A stretch of 64,000 bases of DNA from Hypholoma sublateritium FD-334 SS-4 (taxonomy: Eukaryota; Basidiomycota; Agaricomycetes; Agaricales; Strophariaceae), in assembly GCA_000827495.1 (NCBI GenBank), contig KN817636.1:4163-68162 (forward strand). The letters are read 5' to 3'. The notes below the pieces were generated by a model that did no database searches, was not told where the DNA came from, and was given only the letters and a program-made list of their open reading frames with translations. Of the stretch, positions 12,628 to 25,195 are shown piece by piece (positions within the stretch are counted from its first letter, which is position 1; the number at the start of each line of letters is the position of its first letter). A program made the position numbers and the translations under genes.

Positions 12628-15600
12628 ATGGATACTACATCGTCTCAGCCACACAGCTCCTCAACGAACACATTTGAGGGCATAACATATCACATTGCGT
12701 CTTCATTTTCCCCGCAGCGGTCGCTGGAAATAGAAGCCGCGCTCCTGAGTCACGGCGCGCACAAGGCGAAAGGTCTGGACGACCCGGAGCTGAATATTGT
12801 AATAGCGGATGGGCCGCGGTGGGAGGGGTGGAATTTAATCGACGACGAAGATCTCGCTGAACAATCTGGTGGTGCACAGGGCACCAGCGGCGACCAACAG
12901 CGGCGAAAGGTTGAGGTCGTCACAGACTTCTGGATCGACCGCAGCATTATTCTCGACCGTGCGCAGCCGTAAGTTCAAGTTCCATTCCTTCTTTCGATGC
13001 TGAATTTCGTTCCAGGGCAATCTTTTTCTCAGTAAACCCGGCGCAGATTTTCTCTGGCGTTGTCGCATGCGCAACCGGACTGCCCGCGACCGACCTTGAG
13101 GCACTGTCGGGGGGCATCACCGCGCTTGGGGGGCAGTGGCGTATGGGCCTTACCAGGGACGTAACGCATCTATTTGCGATCTCAGCAGGAACTGCCAAGT
13201 TTGAGACGGCGCTACACTATCAGAAGAACACCAATGTCAAAGTATTGGTACCACACTGGTTCGACGACACTATGCGTCTCGGGACAGGCAAACTACCAAC
13301 GGCGGATTATGAATGGCCCGAACCACGCATTCTTACCAAGGCTGAAAACGGGGCTGTGAAAGAGGAGACGGACGCCGAGCGCGCGCACGCAGTGCTCAAG
13401 CGCAGCATGTTTGCCACCGCTGCGCTATTCACCCCTTCCATGGGGACATCAACACCACCACCCGACGCCGACATCTCCCTAGTGTCGAAGCGCTCACACA
13501 TGCTGACATCGACCCCACTGTCATTTCCGGAGGGATATACACTGCCGCAAGTCTGGAAAAGCCGGCGCATTGTGCTCAGTCGCACATTATGTCTCTACCA
13601 TGGGCGTCGTGCGGCGGTCGAGGCCAGCGTGGAACGTGCGGGTGGTGTAATTGTGAAATTCGAAGGCGACTCGGACGATGAGGAACCAGAAGAGGAATTC
13701 GAAGTTGAGGTGGACGACGGAACTACCCCTACGAAGAAGAGGATTAAGAAGATGACCCGCTTGTCACGGAACGAGCGACAGCGGAGACGGGCGGAGGCAC
13801 AGGCGGTGCAGGAGTGCGACATCCTTGTCACACGGTGGCGCTATGGGCGAGCGTACGTACAAGCGGTTCGCACACACAAGACGATCGGTACCCTTGCATG
13901 GCTCTACCATGCGCAATCCACCGGTATTCTTGTGCGCCCGATAGACCAGCTACTTCATTATCCAGTGCCGAAGCGAGTCATCGATGGTTTCGTGAACCAC
14001 GTATGTTCTACGTTCTAGAACTGAGTTTCTTGGCTGACCGACTGTAGGTTATTACTGTCACCAACTACACTGGCGAGGCGCGCGAGTACCTCAAGAAGTT
14101 AATCAGTGTGATGGGTGCGACGTTCACGGCAAGCATGAGCAACCAGAATACTGCTCTGATCGCTGCAAAGTGAGTTCCCATGATAATATAGTCAATCGTA
14201 CGCACTGACCCTCTTCCAGCGTCACTGGCACCAAAGCGTTGAAGGCACAGTCGTGGTCTATCCCTGTGGTAAATCATACATGGATCGAGGACTGTTTTAT
14301 ACAGTGGCGCAATCTCACGCCCGCGCTTGAGCGATACATTGTTTTCCCCCCAGGCATCGACTTCAGTGGAATGCTCGGCGAACGTGGTGTGTGGGTGGGG
14401 CTCGGCGGTGAGCCGCCTGCCATTGCAGGTACCGCGGAGGACGGTCAGGCGCAGCGCCTTGTCCGCGACCGTCTCGAGCTCGAGGCAGAAGAATTGGCGG
14501 ATGCGGACGAGATCCTGTCGGACCTCGAGGGTGAGGAGAGCGAGCAGGCCAGCGTGGCCGCGCTACTCGAGCCCCAGACGAGTGCCGCGAAGGGGGACTC
14601 CAAAACGCCTGGCGTAGAAAACGACGCCTTCACACGAGATATGCAGATGGACATGGACGTTGACCCGCGTGCCGATGAGTGGGAGATACCAATCTTGGAC
14701 GACCCGGTGCCGGAGGAAGATGCTGACACGGAAGCGCGTGCGCAGGTGACGCCGCGGCCAAAGCCCATGGCGAAGGCAAAAGACAACGGGACACCGGTGA
14801 TTCCGACATCATCGAAGAGCGCCAGGAAGCCTGCGGCCAATTCTCCTGCTGTTAAGAAGGCTGGTCGGCCAGTCTCTGATGCCGAAGATAGATGGGAGGG
14901 CGAGGATGGTAGGAATGAGGTGCTCGAGTTAGAGGACTCGTCGGACGAGGAGCGGGCCCGTCGGCAGGGAGCTAAAGCAAAGGCGAAGGCGAAAGCTGCC
15001 CTAGCTGCGAAAGCCAGATCACCATCGCCAGCAAAGGCAGCCGCTAAGGCGAAGAAGGGCCGTGCCCTTTCGAACGTGACATCCCCCTCTGTTGCTTCTG
15101 GAGATGACGATGAGCAGAACGAACCAGAGGCTCAAATCAAGATCAAACCAAGGCCCAAACCTAAACGTGTGCCGGAGCCGAAGCCTGTCGCGGAGGAGGA
15201 GGAAGAGTCCGACGACGAGGACGAATTCCCATCACATATCCTTCTTACCAGGCCAACGAGCAAGGAAAAACCGAAAGGACGCCAGCAGCTACCCCCATCC
15301 AGCGATATCGGCGAGGACGACGAACCGATGGACGTCGACGACCCGCCGGCCGCGCCGGCACCTGCGAAGAAGGGGAAAGCCCTGGACAAAACGAAGAAAA
15401 CGACGGCCAAAGCAAAAACTTCACCACCGTCCGACGAAGACAGCGATAGCGCTATCATCATTTCTCATAAGGCCAAGCCCGCGGCCCCCGTTGCCGGCCC
15501 ATCCACCACAGCTGCCTCCGCTGCGTCGCCTGCGAAGAACGCGAGTGCTGGTGCGGGCGGTACGGGGCTGCTCAATCGTGTCAAGGCCGACGCGCGAACA

Positions 15601-17974
15601 AGGGTGAAGAAGAAGAAAGTGGCGGAAGTAGAGGTGGAGAGTGAGGCCGAGAGCGAGGCCGTGGTGGTCGTCACAAAGAAGGCGTCCAAAATGGAGCAGA
15701 GGAGTAAAAAGGCCGTGAAGGGCAAGAAGGCGTCGGTATCGTCTGCGGAGGAAGAACCAGAGGAGGAGGAAGAGGAGGAAGAGAAACCATCGCGTTCGAA
15801 AGGCAAATCAACGTCGAAGGCCAAGCCTATAACCACTGTATCGAAGGGGAAAACCAAGGCACCCACTCAGAACACGAAAGCCTCGCGCAAGAAGCCTCTT
15901 AGGGTGTATTCCACTTCGGTTTCTCCTGAATCCGAAGACGACGCGAATGCATTGGTGTCGCCACCTCCGCTCTCCGAAGGCGAGGCCGAAGCCCCCACGA
16001 AAGGCAAAAGCAAGGCAAAAGATGCTGAAAAGACGTCGGTGTCGGTGTCCACCGCCAGAGCCAAACCAGGTCCTGCATCGAGAACGACTGCAGCCGCGAA
16101 CGGCAAAGCCTCAACGTCCGCATCCGCAAAATCAAAGTCGAAGAAGAAGGTTGGGCCATCTGAGACAGAGAACTCGACTGAGGAGAATGAAGAGGCAGTC
16201 ATTGTTTCGAATCCCCGCGGGAAGAGCGCCAAGTCGACGGGGGGAGGGAAGAAGGGGACCAACGGAGCTGCCACCACGAACACATCGGCTCCCAGAACGC
16301 CTATGCGTGTCATGTCCGTTATGATGCCGGGACTCAAACTTTCCACCAGTAAAGTGAAGGTTCATCAAGCAGACGGAAAGACGAAACCGAAAGCTCGTGA
16401 ACATGAGGAGGAAGAGGAGGAGGAGGGGGAGGAGGAGGAGGAAGTCCAGCCGCCTGTTTCGACTAGGGGCAGGGGCAGACCCGCGACAAAGCAAGCCCTA
16501 GGCAAATCGACCTCCAAGACTAGCGCAGCACCTACATCGAAAGCGAAGTCGAAGTCGAAGCGCGCTATTTCACCGAGCTCGTCAGACGGGGAGGCAGAGG
16601 AAAAGACAGAGGACACTGAAGACGAGGAGGAAGTCGGGGTGCTCGTAAGCCCGCGCACCCGAGCTATTGCCCGGACGGAAAGTATCCGCGCCGCGGCTGG
16701 CCATGTGTTCGTCGCGAGTGGTACATCTAGTACGGCTAAAGTGGGCACGCCGACCGTTGCAAAAGCCGCCGGTAGAGCGTCCAGACCTGCGCCGATGGAC
16801 GTTGACCCACCTTCTGCAGGCCCATCCTCTTCTCTACCACGTCGAAGCGCCGCCGCTAAGGCCTCACAAAGGTTGCACGACACGATCATGCCGGACGTTA
16901 TATCGTTTGAAGAGCAGATGCGTAAGGCTACAAAGGCCAAACGGAGCTCTGGGCGCGGTGGTCTTGACCTTTTCGTTGTCAAGGATGCGGGGGACGACGA
17001 TGGGTACACGATGAGTGCGGCTGGATCGCGGAAACGGGGCAGCACGTCGGAGGACGAGGAAGAAGAGGTTGAGCGGAAGAAGAAGCGACGGGTCAGCGAT
17101 GTAGTCCAGGTGAAGAAAGAAGCAAAGGGAAAAAGCGCGGCCAAGGAAAAAGCATCCATCGATATCGATCAGGAAGTATTGTCTGGGGTGAAAATCATGA
17201 CGACTCAGGTTACTTTGGGAGACGATACACTCAAGGTCTGTCTGTTATTCAGTTTGTTACCTACGCGATTATCTATACTGAACAAAATTGCTCCACTTAT
17301 CCCGCAGTCTCTCAAAAAGCTTGGTGTCATCGTGACGACTAGGTCAAATGAATGCACGCATCTTCTCGCACGGCAGGTCGTCCGCACGGAGAAGTTTCTC
17401 TGTGCGCTGGCTTCGGCCCAGTGGATTTTGTCTGAGAAATGGGCGACGGCCAGTGCTGATGCTAAGCAACTACTTCGTAAGAGCCATCCTGCTTGAAGTG
17501 CATACTATTCTGATGACAACGTGTAATATAGCGGAGAAACAATTTCTTCTCAAAGATAAGGAAGGCGAAAAGAAGTACAACATCGACCTTGCCACGTCAC
17601 TTCGTCGGGCGCAAGAAAATCATGGGAAGATGTTGGATGGATATACGTTCTACACAACTCCCAAGGTGCCCGTGGACATCAAGCTACTCAAAAATGTCGT
17701 AAACGCCTGCGGAGGAGCGGTATGTATATATCTTCCTTGCGTTACAACTCAGGCGAACTGACAGTTCTTCTAGCTTAGTACCCAAACGCCAACGGCACGA
17801 ATTATCAACGCGGCACCTGAGACGCGCCATGTGATATCGTGTAAGGAAGATATATCGATATGGCGGCCGCTGGCACAGCAAGGTATCAAAATATATACCC
17901 AGGAACTCTTGTTGACGGGAATACTCAAGCAAGAGATGGATTGGGATGATGAAAAATTTACGGTGCAAACATGA
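12628..17974 (+). CDS. Multi-BRCT DNA-damage scaffold of the Rtt107/Brc1 type
   Basis: Seven exons join in frame (12628-12968, 13016-14000, 14048-14169, 14220-17235, 17308-17476, 17532-17719, 17774-17974) to give 1673 residues. BRCT-like units: two at about residues 10-210, a third near 290-430 with an acidic insert, a fourth at about 440-540 (conserved WIEDCFIQW helix), then a 900-residue disordered linker rich in Lys, Ser, Ala and Glu, and a C-terminal pair at about 1475-1670 (VIVTTRSNECTHLLA with the following FLCALASAQWILSEKW, then ARIINAAPETRHVISCKED). Four N-terminal plus two C-terminal BRCTs is the layout of yeast Rtt107 and fission-yeast Brc1, which bind gamma-H2A and Smc5/6 or Slx4 at stalled forks. 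Those are 900-1070 residues, so this one has an unusually long linker. The linker has many SQ/SP-type phosphosites and poly-acidic runs. Start choice: first ATG, 26 residues before the first BRCT core. Confidence 0.85.
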
Positions 17975-18611
17975 TATAGTTCTGTTGTTTTGATTGACTT
18001 GCTACTTCTTTCTTTTTGAATGTTGAGGATCGGGAGCTTCCGTAATTTGTAACATACGATCTACGAACAGATTCTTCTTTGTTAACGACACATACTACCA
18101 AACCTTTCATGTCCTTTATATATGTGTACGGTGTGAGCACTATAATGTAACTTCATCTAGCTCGGCGCTGAAGCGCTGACGGGTATACATAATCCCCCGA
18201 GCATAGGTTCACCGATAGGATATTATACGCATGAGAACCCATAAAACCGTCAACGGTGATGATATGCCACCCTTGCCCCCGGCGCCGACGCCGTCCCAGT
18301 GCGTACGTGTAATGTGGTAAATGCTGAATATGCGCAAAGAGGTTTTCTCTGCAGGTAATTCTTCTATGAAGGCAGCCGAATGCACCTTGTCGCTTTCCTA
18401 TGCTGGATATTATCGGAGAAAAGCTGCTGAATTCAGGATATCCAGGATTAATGTCGATCGGTGCGCACGGGAGGAAAATGGTACTTTCGATTGGGCTTAT
18501 TCGGAGCGGAGCGAGGGAGAGAGCACAGAAGATGTGGGCGCACGTCCAATCGCATTCAGCGTGGCAGTGTGCACGCATGGTATAGAAATAGCAGCGCACA
18601 TCTCCGGCTGT
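17975..18611. other. Intergenic, no gene seen
   Basis: The 3' flank of the BRCT gene followed by AT-rich sequence. No supportable coding region. The right-hand part begins to match the upstream flank of the paralog array (for example the GTAATATAG-type run before the shared box). Confidence 0.5.
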
Positions 18612-18655
18612 GCCGTAAACTAGCCGTAAGAACACCACCGCCAAATAAGCGCTCG
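18612..18655 (+). promoter_or_regulatory. Array upstream box, copy A
   Basis: Two GCCGTAA/CCGTAAG motifs spaced about 12 bases apart, then CCACCG and the core AAATAAGCGCTCG. The same arrangement lies upstream of copies B, C, D and E. It is about 670 bases before the copy A start. The core contains palindromic AGCGCT. Confidence 0.6.
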
Positions 18656-19266
18656 CTCTTGATCGTGCGATGGTCGGACACTTCGGCTCAGCGTATAGCG
18701 AGCAGCACCAGCCAAACAAAGACATGGGCTAGAGCAGGTGAGAAGCAGTTATTCGGCTGACGAGGGCATATGGTGCGAACCTGACGCGCTTTTTTTCGCC
18801 AGAACATTTAGGCCTCGAGCCACTGGCCAGCCTGTAAGCACATTGCATTTAGGTGGCGCAAATAGCAGTTGTCCCCATTCAGCTATAACGACCCACCGAG
18901 TGGGTACAATGGAGAGCTGGCTGACAGATAGTCATGTCAACCGAGGCCAGTGAGAAAAACAATAGACTTCTACCGACACCTAGGCCGAATCAGAGGGTGC
19001 GAAAAGAGGAATCGAAGCTTACGCCCACCTGCTTTGCAACTTATTTATGTGTAAGAACAATGACACGGCGTTTACGCGGACAAGCACGCCAACTAAAAAA
19101 CCTATGCCTTCATGTGTACAATCAAACATCAAGTAGGCAGTTGTTGTGGGGAGTTCGAGAGAGTTCAATACTGAATTTTGAAGGACCCACCGGGGATAAT
19201 ATGCGCTCTTCACATACATCATCACATCTTCAACAAGCAGATCTAAGAGCCGACGCGCAGATGCGA

Positions 19267-19273
19267 TATAAAC
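19267..19273 (+). promoter_or_regulatory. TATA box of copy A
   Basis: TATAAAC 59 bases before the ATG at 19326. It lies downstream of a shared AGATCTAAG motif that also precedes the TATA-like site in copies B to E. Confidence 0.6.
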
Positions 19274-19325
19274 TCGTCTTCAAAAAAATCTCACCCGAAC
19301 CACTACCCCAGACCTTCCGCACATC

Positions 19326-21117
19326 ATGCACGACGTTGATTATACTCCCGTTCATGTGTCATGTTTGGGCGAACTATTCGCCCTCTACCAGATTCATATG
19401 AAACCGAGAGAGGCGGAGTACTGGAAAGCTGTCATCGAAGATATAAAACATTCTCAAGGAATGGACCCCAACATTGCCCGAACGCAGCCACTGCGTAGCA
19501 CGCCGCCCGGTGTATGGCCCCCGCCGGCGGAAGACTCTGCTGCAGCCAGTACATTGAACGCGGCACCATGGCCACTCCCTGCCCGTCAGCACCTATTTTT
19601 CTCGACATGCAGCTTACTAGCTCACTGATATTTATATGTAGTAAACGGGCATTTTGAGTCCACGGGCAGCAGCCCGACATCCCAGTCATTGGCTTGTCCT
19701 TTGACACCACCAAGCGACTTGGACATGAGATATCATCCACCCATGATACATCAAGAACATTGGTTGGGTTCAAGTAAGTGGTACCATCTCTGACCTCCCA
19801 CATGTCGCTTACCCGTTCAGTCACAATGCAATCGGCCAGCAACAGATTCAAGCCCCCACCTCCATCAAATACCTCTTACAAAGGGGGCTTAGCGCCACGA
19901 GAATACTGGGGAGAATCACGTACGTTATAATATGTCTGACCTTCGTACACATGCAGTCATTTACACATTTGCTCTCTCAGCCATCAATCAATTCAACGGC
20001 CCATCTCCAGTTTCAAATGGAGGGGATCAATGTGAGTGTAAAAGATATAAGTGCAATGCTTGCAATAATTGAGCTACTGGTAGACTTTCCGAATGTGAAT
20101 GTCGACCGACAAATCACAACAAGCAGCAATCCCTTTGATTACGAGGGGATTGAAGCTCAAAACAATGAATCTGGACTACCCACTAGTTCTGGTCAATCCA
20201 GCACCAGTGGTAACGGAACAGGGAACAAAACCCCGCACACATTGCTAGTCCAAAGGTAATCGTTTGTGACAATCTCCTCATGCACAAAGGGAAAGCTGAT
20301 CAGCTAACAGGGATGCGGCCGCCACTGCGGAAGAGAGCGGATCCTCTCGGAGGAAGGGGAAGAGAAAAAGGTTGCCCGAAGACTCACCGGAGGAGGCTAT
20401 GGAAAAAACGCAGTCGCCGAAACGAGGTATGCTGGATCCTTGCTCCTTCTGTTGCTTGGTCTAATCGCAGTCTCAGTGTGCCGTCATGGTCCACAGGAAC
20501 CTGCGCGCATGATGGGAGATCAGCAGAGGCCGACGTGCAGTACGCGTCCAAATGTACATCACCGACGTGAGTAGGTGATTGTCTTCACCATTTGATATCT
20601 CCTGAAATCGTCTCAGCGCGTCGAAGCCAGAGCGGGCAGGTCAAAAAGACAGCGAAAATGCGAACGATGGGGACACAATTCATCGACGTGACTGGGATAA
20701 CAGATAGCGGTGGGCATGTCAAGATGGGGCAAAGGAAGCAGTCAGCAGAGAATTCAAACGCATCAGCNNNNNNNNNNNNNNNNNNNNNNNNNNNNNNNNN
20801 NNNNNNNNNNNNNNNNNNNNNNNNNNNNNNNNNNNNNNNNNNNNNNNNNNNNNNNNNNNNNNNNNNNNNNNNNNNNNNNNNNNNNNNNNNNNNNNNNCGG
20901 AAGCAGAAGGCGAAACGGGGTGAGTATCTTTTAGGTCATTCTATTATTTTTCCACTGACTATGAACACAGCGCGAGAAGAAGGCATCCTGGGAGAGCCCA
21001 GGAAGCGCAATGGATCTAAGAAGAAAACAAATCAAGGTGAGCGTTGAACGTTGACAGCTAAAGCACAAGCCGACCTAGAGATACCATGAATTAGAATCTG
21101 CTCGTCCGTCTGACTGA
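19326..21117 (+). CDS. Array paralog A, nuclear-type disordered protein (N gap)
   Basis: No known family is recognised. Exons follow the copy D pattern: exon 1 from 19326 ends after PWPLPA, exon 2 holds SPTSQSLACPLTPPSD, exon 3 starts after TTCAG, exon 4 holds INQFNGPSPVSN, and exon 5 reads through QITTSSNPFDYEGIE and SGLPTSSGQSS. Exon 6 carries a basic cluster (RRKGKRKRLPEDSPEE), exon 7 RHGPQEPARMMGDQ, exon 8 FIDVTGITDSGGHVKM, exon 10 basic REEGILGEPRKRNG, and exon 11 ends ESARPSD. The splice phases fit throughout, so the copy looks functional apart from the assembly gap (20768-20897), which hides the end of exon 8 and most of exon 9. Exon 1 encodes a WKAVIEDIKHSQGMDPN helix-like stretch not seen in the other copies. 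Predicted nuclear and mostly disordered; function unknown. Confidence 0.7.
20768..20897. other. Assembly gap, 130 Ns
   Basis: A run of 130 undetermined bases within paralog A. By alignment with copy B it covers the exon 8-9 intron and most of exon 9 (the counterpart of about 24817-24960). Confidence 0.95.
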
Positions 21118-21307
21118 CTATGGAAACGATTATTATTGGATCCCGCGGGACGATTCATTCGTCTTACGCGACGATTTATGAGGATTTTGAAGGTGTTAAT
21201 CGATGGCGATGGATGGATGGATGGAAAAATTGGGACAGCGTGCGTCGTGCACGACACACGTCCGAGTCATCGATAGCAAACCTCCCGGCCCGAAATAGTT
21301 CATCACC

Positions 21308-21321
21308 TGATCTTCGGATCA
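21308..21321 (+). terminator. 3' hairpin with TTCG loop, copy A
   Basis: TGATC-TTCG-GATCA, a perfect 5-bp stem with a UUCG-type tetraloop, about 190 bases after the stop. Its counterparts in C, D and E keep the stem while the loop varies. It may be a 3' UTR or processing element. Calling it a terminator is only the nearest label. Confidence 0.45.
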
Positions 21322-21329
21322 TTCTCGCT

Positions 21330-22338
21330 AGCTCGAGCGCCGAGCGGCCAGAGTGAATCGTTGTTTGAGGACTCTGGACCAGATTTTTCTCGTATGACTC
21401 CATGTGCATATCTCTCACATATTCACTTTATCTTTGAGCCGTTGTATTTTACCCTATTTCCCTCGTATCCACCATTATTCTGCCAAAAATTATATATTGC
21501 CTGTCTCGAACTAAATTCACCTTCATTAATAAGAAAGGCTAGCAGCGGCCGCATGCGCTTGAGTTATATAACACAATCTGGACTCGAATGTGCCACCCCA
21601 TGAATTCATTTCGGGACTCTCGTGACACGACTCCCAGTCTCCCTATGCAGATCTATACATGACTGCTGTCGGTTCATTTTTATCTATATATGTAACGGCG
21701 GCTTGGCCCCCCACTTGATAGTAGAAATTGCTGTGTCCGTCTCGTACGTCGTTTAAACGTGGTAACATACGAATTCCTGAGCTGCTGTTTATTGAAGTCA
21801 CCTACATTAAGTTAACGGAAAGGTTGGAAGGATGACAGTTGCAGTGACTGGTCGCATACGCTTGGATGATATCACACGTAAAATTCTCATAGACGGTAGC
21901 GGACGTGGCGGAGGAATAACTTCCCTAGGCACTAGCAATTCAAACATATTCATGCTATTGCGAACACGGAGAGTGCGGTCATGACGGGGAAGTAAAGAAT
22001 CGGAAGCAACTCCGAGTCCGACGCATGCATATCTGGAATTGCGTATCACTCCGCTGCTTTTAAATCAAAGCTACAAACTTGTCTTTGCGAAATCTGGTGG
22101 CGATCGACTATTCAAATCGGCCACAATACGCTTGAGCGAGTAAGCGCTTGGCCGATCGGGATGCCCGAAGCAACAATACAGGCAGTGTTCCAAGGTATTT
22201 CGCAGAAGGGAGTGCTGTTGGAACGATAGGTTTCGAAGAGTCTTGAGTGTACTAATGATGTCGATGAGCGCGAGCTCGTTCAGTACGACCCTGAGCACAC
22301 GGGGAACTTAATAAATTTACACCTGCCTAAAATAACAT
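21330..22338. other. Spacer between copies A and B
   Basis: About 1 kb, AT-rich, no supportable gene. Short frames on both strands have no recognised motif. Confidence 0.5.
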
Positions 22339-22373
22339 GGCCGTTAGGATGCCACTATCATAATAAGCGCTCG
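22339..22373 (+). promoter_or_regulatory. Orphan half copy of the array upstream box
   Basis: One CCGTTAGG motif, then GCCAC and ATAAGCGCTCG, matching the right half of the shared upstream box. It lies about 210 bases before the complete box of copy B and has no gene of its own. It looks like the remnant of a deleted or duplicated promoter. Confidence 0.5.
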
Positions 22374-22548
22374 TTTTAGGCAAGGTATGCCATGGGGGGA
22401 GTGTGCGGTCATCCATCAGAGGGAGGTACGGCTGGGTTGATCGAACGAGCGAGGTAACATGGAAGATGTGGGCGCATGCCTAATCCCATTCAGCGTGGCA
22501 GCGTGAACGCGTGGTAATATAGAAATAGCAGCGCACATACTCGGCCGT

Positions 22549-22590
22549 GCCGTAAATTTTCCGTAAAGACGCTGCCGCCCAATGAGCGCT
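22549..22590 (+). promoter_or_regulatory. Array upstream box, copy B
   Basis: GCCGTAA and CCGTAAAG followed by GCCGCC and AATGAGCGCT. This is the weakest of the five full copies at the core (AATGAG for AATAAG). It lies about 650 bases before the copy B start; a TATAAAC box follows at 23172-23178, 64 bases before that ATG. Confidence 0.55.
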
Positions 22591-23235
22591 GTGCGTATAT
22601 GGCAGCACAGCAGATGCACGGCGTCGACACTGGCCGGAGAAACGTACATAGGCACATCAACCAGAGATGGCCCTCATCAGCCGCTTAGTATGTGCTTGAC
22701 GCGCTCTCCCGATGCCCATCACAACGTGTACGCTCACGTCGGAGTCACTGCCAGTCAACCTGCGAGTGCAGTGTGTTTAGGTGGATAAAGTCTGCGATTA
22801 GAGCTGTACCCATTCAGCTATAATGGCCCAGCGCACGGGGACAATGAAGGGCTAATCATGTCAGCCGAGACCGGTGAGAAAACAATAGACTTCCGCCGAC
22901 ATTTGGGTCGAATCTATGGGTGCGAAAAGAAACATTGAAGCTCGCGCACGCTCTACTTGGTGCTTATTTATATTGTGAAAATAATGCCACAGCCTTCAAG
23001 TGGACAAGTACATCTCCCAGGAAACCAATGCTTGTGTTGCATCAGAAATCAGGTGGGATCCGGGAGCTCGAGGAAGTTCACTTCTGCAGTTCCCGGCGGG
23101 GATAACATGCACTCTTCACATTCCTTCACATCTTGGACAAACAGATCTAAGGAACCCCGCGCTGGCCATGATATAAACCTGTCCTCGGTTGGAGTTCAAA
23201 AAAATCTTAGAGCCATAACCCACCAATTCCTCATA

Positions 23236-25195
23236 ATGCATCCCAACGTCGACTATACTTACGGACTCAACAATTTCTCTTCCCAGGAGTTGTTCACAGC
23301 TTCCATGCCAGAACGGCTCGTTGCCGCAGAGCCCCGGGAAGTATATGGGCTGTTCTGTCCGCGAGGATCCTCGGGCCATAATATAGAGAGTAGTATGATA
23401 GCACCTGCGAGCCGTCCAATGTCCTGGTTCGAAGAACCCGCACCCCCAGAAATCCATACCTCTGCTAGTCCTTCAGGCGCGCCATGGACATTCCCCGCCT
23501 GTCAGTACCCAATGTTCTCTTCGTACAGAATTGATCACTGACACTCTCATAGACGCTACAGTTGGGTATTCTCGCACGGGCAACAGCGCAGTATACGAGT
23601 CATCGGTTGGCGTCATGGCACCGCGCACCGCCCTGCATATGGGTAATAGCCTACCAGCGAGCCCTTCAACGGCATGGAGAGAAAGGAGGTTATCTTCGGA
23701 TCGAGAACCCAATTTTTCTGCTGGGCCATCGAAGACACCATGGCCGCTCCCCAATGGTCGGTGGTTTCCCATGTGATCTGCAGTTTAGCACTTACATTTA
23801 TGTATAATGGGGCAGTCGAGCTGGAGCATTCCTGGGGCAGTAGCCCAACAATACCATCGCCACTAGCTTTTCTGACAGAGCCAAGTATTCCTTACACGGG
23901 CTATGATGAATACAGCCAGCCTGTCGTGGCCCAAGAATACTGCGCTGATTCGGGTACGTGAATTTTGTTATACGGGATTCAAGTTGCTTATACGCTCACC
24001 GTTGCAGTCCTCGCAGTCAACTACGTCCCTTATAGATATCCTTCTCCAGTATCAAATAGAGGGGATCAATGTGAGTGTAAAAGATAAGAGTGCGATGCTT
24101 GCAATAATTGAGCTACTGGTAGACTTTCCGAATGTGAATGTCAACCGACAAATCACAACAAGCAGCAATCCCTTTGATTACGAGGGGATTGTGACACAAA
24201 ACAACAAATTTGGACTACCCACTAGTTCTGGTCGATCCAGCACCAGTGATAACGGAACAGGGAACAGCACCCCGCACACATTGCTAGTCCAAAGGTAATC
24301 ACTTGTGACAATCTCCTCATGCACAAAGGGAAAGCTGATCAGCAAACAGGGACGCCGCCGCCATCGCGGAAGAGAGCGGATCCTCTCGGGGGAAGGGAAA
24401 GAGAAAGAGGTTGCCTGAAGACTCACCGGAGGAGGGTATGGAAAAAACGCAGTCATCGAAACAAGGTATGCTGGATCCTTGCTCCTTCTGTTGCTTGGTC
24501 TAATCGCAGTCTCAGTGTGCCGTCATGATCCACAGGAACCTGCGCGAATGATGGGAGATCAGCAGACACCGACGTGCAGTACGCGTCCAAATGTACATCA
24601 CCGACGTGAGTAGGTGATTGTCTTCACCATTTGATATCTTCTGAAACCGTCTCAGCGCGTCGAAGCCAGAGCGGGCAGGTCAAAAAGACAGCGAAAATGC
24701 GAACGATGGGAACACAATTCATCGACGTGACTGGGATAACAGATAGCGGTGGGCATGTCAAGATGGGGCAAAGGAAGCAGTCAGCAGAGAATTCAAACGC
24801 ATCAGCACATGCGCAAGGTGAGTACACGCACCTATTTCACTCCGTCTGCTANTTACAGNCAGTGTATCCCCAAGTGCCCATGCATCCCATCGCGCAAGTA
24901 TCACAGAGACGAGACAAGATCNAGATCAAAGNTGATAACATGGCAGTAGATTGCATGCTGTTGAACCGGAAGCAGAAGGCGAAACGGGGTGAGTATCTTT
25001 TAGGTCATTCTATTATTTTTCCACTGACTATGAACACAGCGCGAGAAGAAGGCATCCTGGGGGAACCCAGGAAGCGCAATGGACCTAAGAAGCAGAAGAA
25101 AAATGAAGGTGAGCATACGCAGCTAAAGCACGGTTATCCAACACGAGCTGACCCAGATGTATCATGAACTAGATTCTGCTCGTTCTTCTCACTGA
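23236..25195 (+). CDS. Array paralog B, nuclear-type disordered protein
   Basis: Same exon plan as copy D, checked exon by exon. Exon 1 (MHPNVDYTYGLNNFSSQELF) ends after PWTFPA. Exon 2 ends after SAGPSKTPWPLPN. Exon 3 (ELEHSWGSSPTIPSP, then VVAQEYCADS) ends before GTACGT. Exon 4 is the small VLAVNYVPYRYPSPVSN exon. Exon 5 covers QITTSSNPFDYEGI to LLVQ. Exon 6 has the basic RKGKRKRLPEDSPEE cluster, exon 8 FIDVTGITDSGGHVKM, exon 10 REEGILGEPRKRNGPKK, and exon 11 ends DSARSSH. Introns after exons 1-4 and 6-10 are phase 1. A few Ns fall at 24852-24932 in exon 9 and its intron. The LTPP motif found in A, C, D and E is not obvious here. It is about 90% identical to copy A over the 3' half by eye, so A and B are recent duplicates. 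Function unknown. Confidence 0.7.

Noticed and set aside
14445..17159. Several minus-strand Ser-rich frames opposite the BRCT gene
   Set aside because: Antisense of the Lys/Glu/Ser-rich linker; poly-Ser arises from complementing Glu and acidic codon runs.
20592..21047. A 151-codon frame crossing the N gap
   Set aside because: It runs through 130 undetermined bases; the real exons of copy A on each side are known from copies B and D.
21308..21321. Bacterial-type intrinsic terminator
   Set aside because: The genome is eukaryotic and no U-run follows; the hairpin is recorded only as a 3' structural element.
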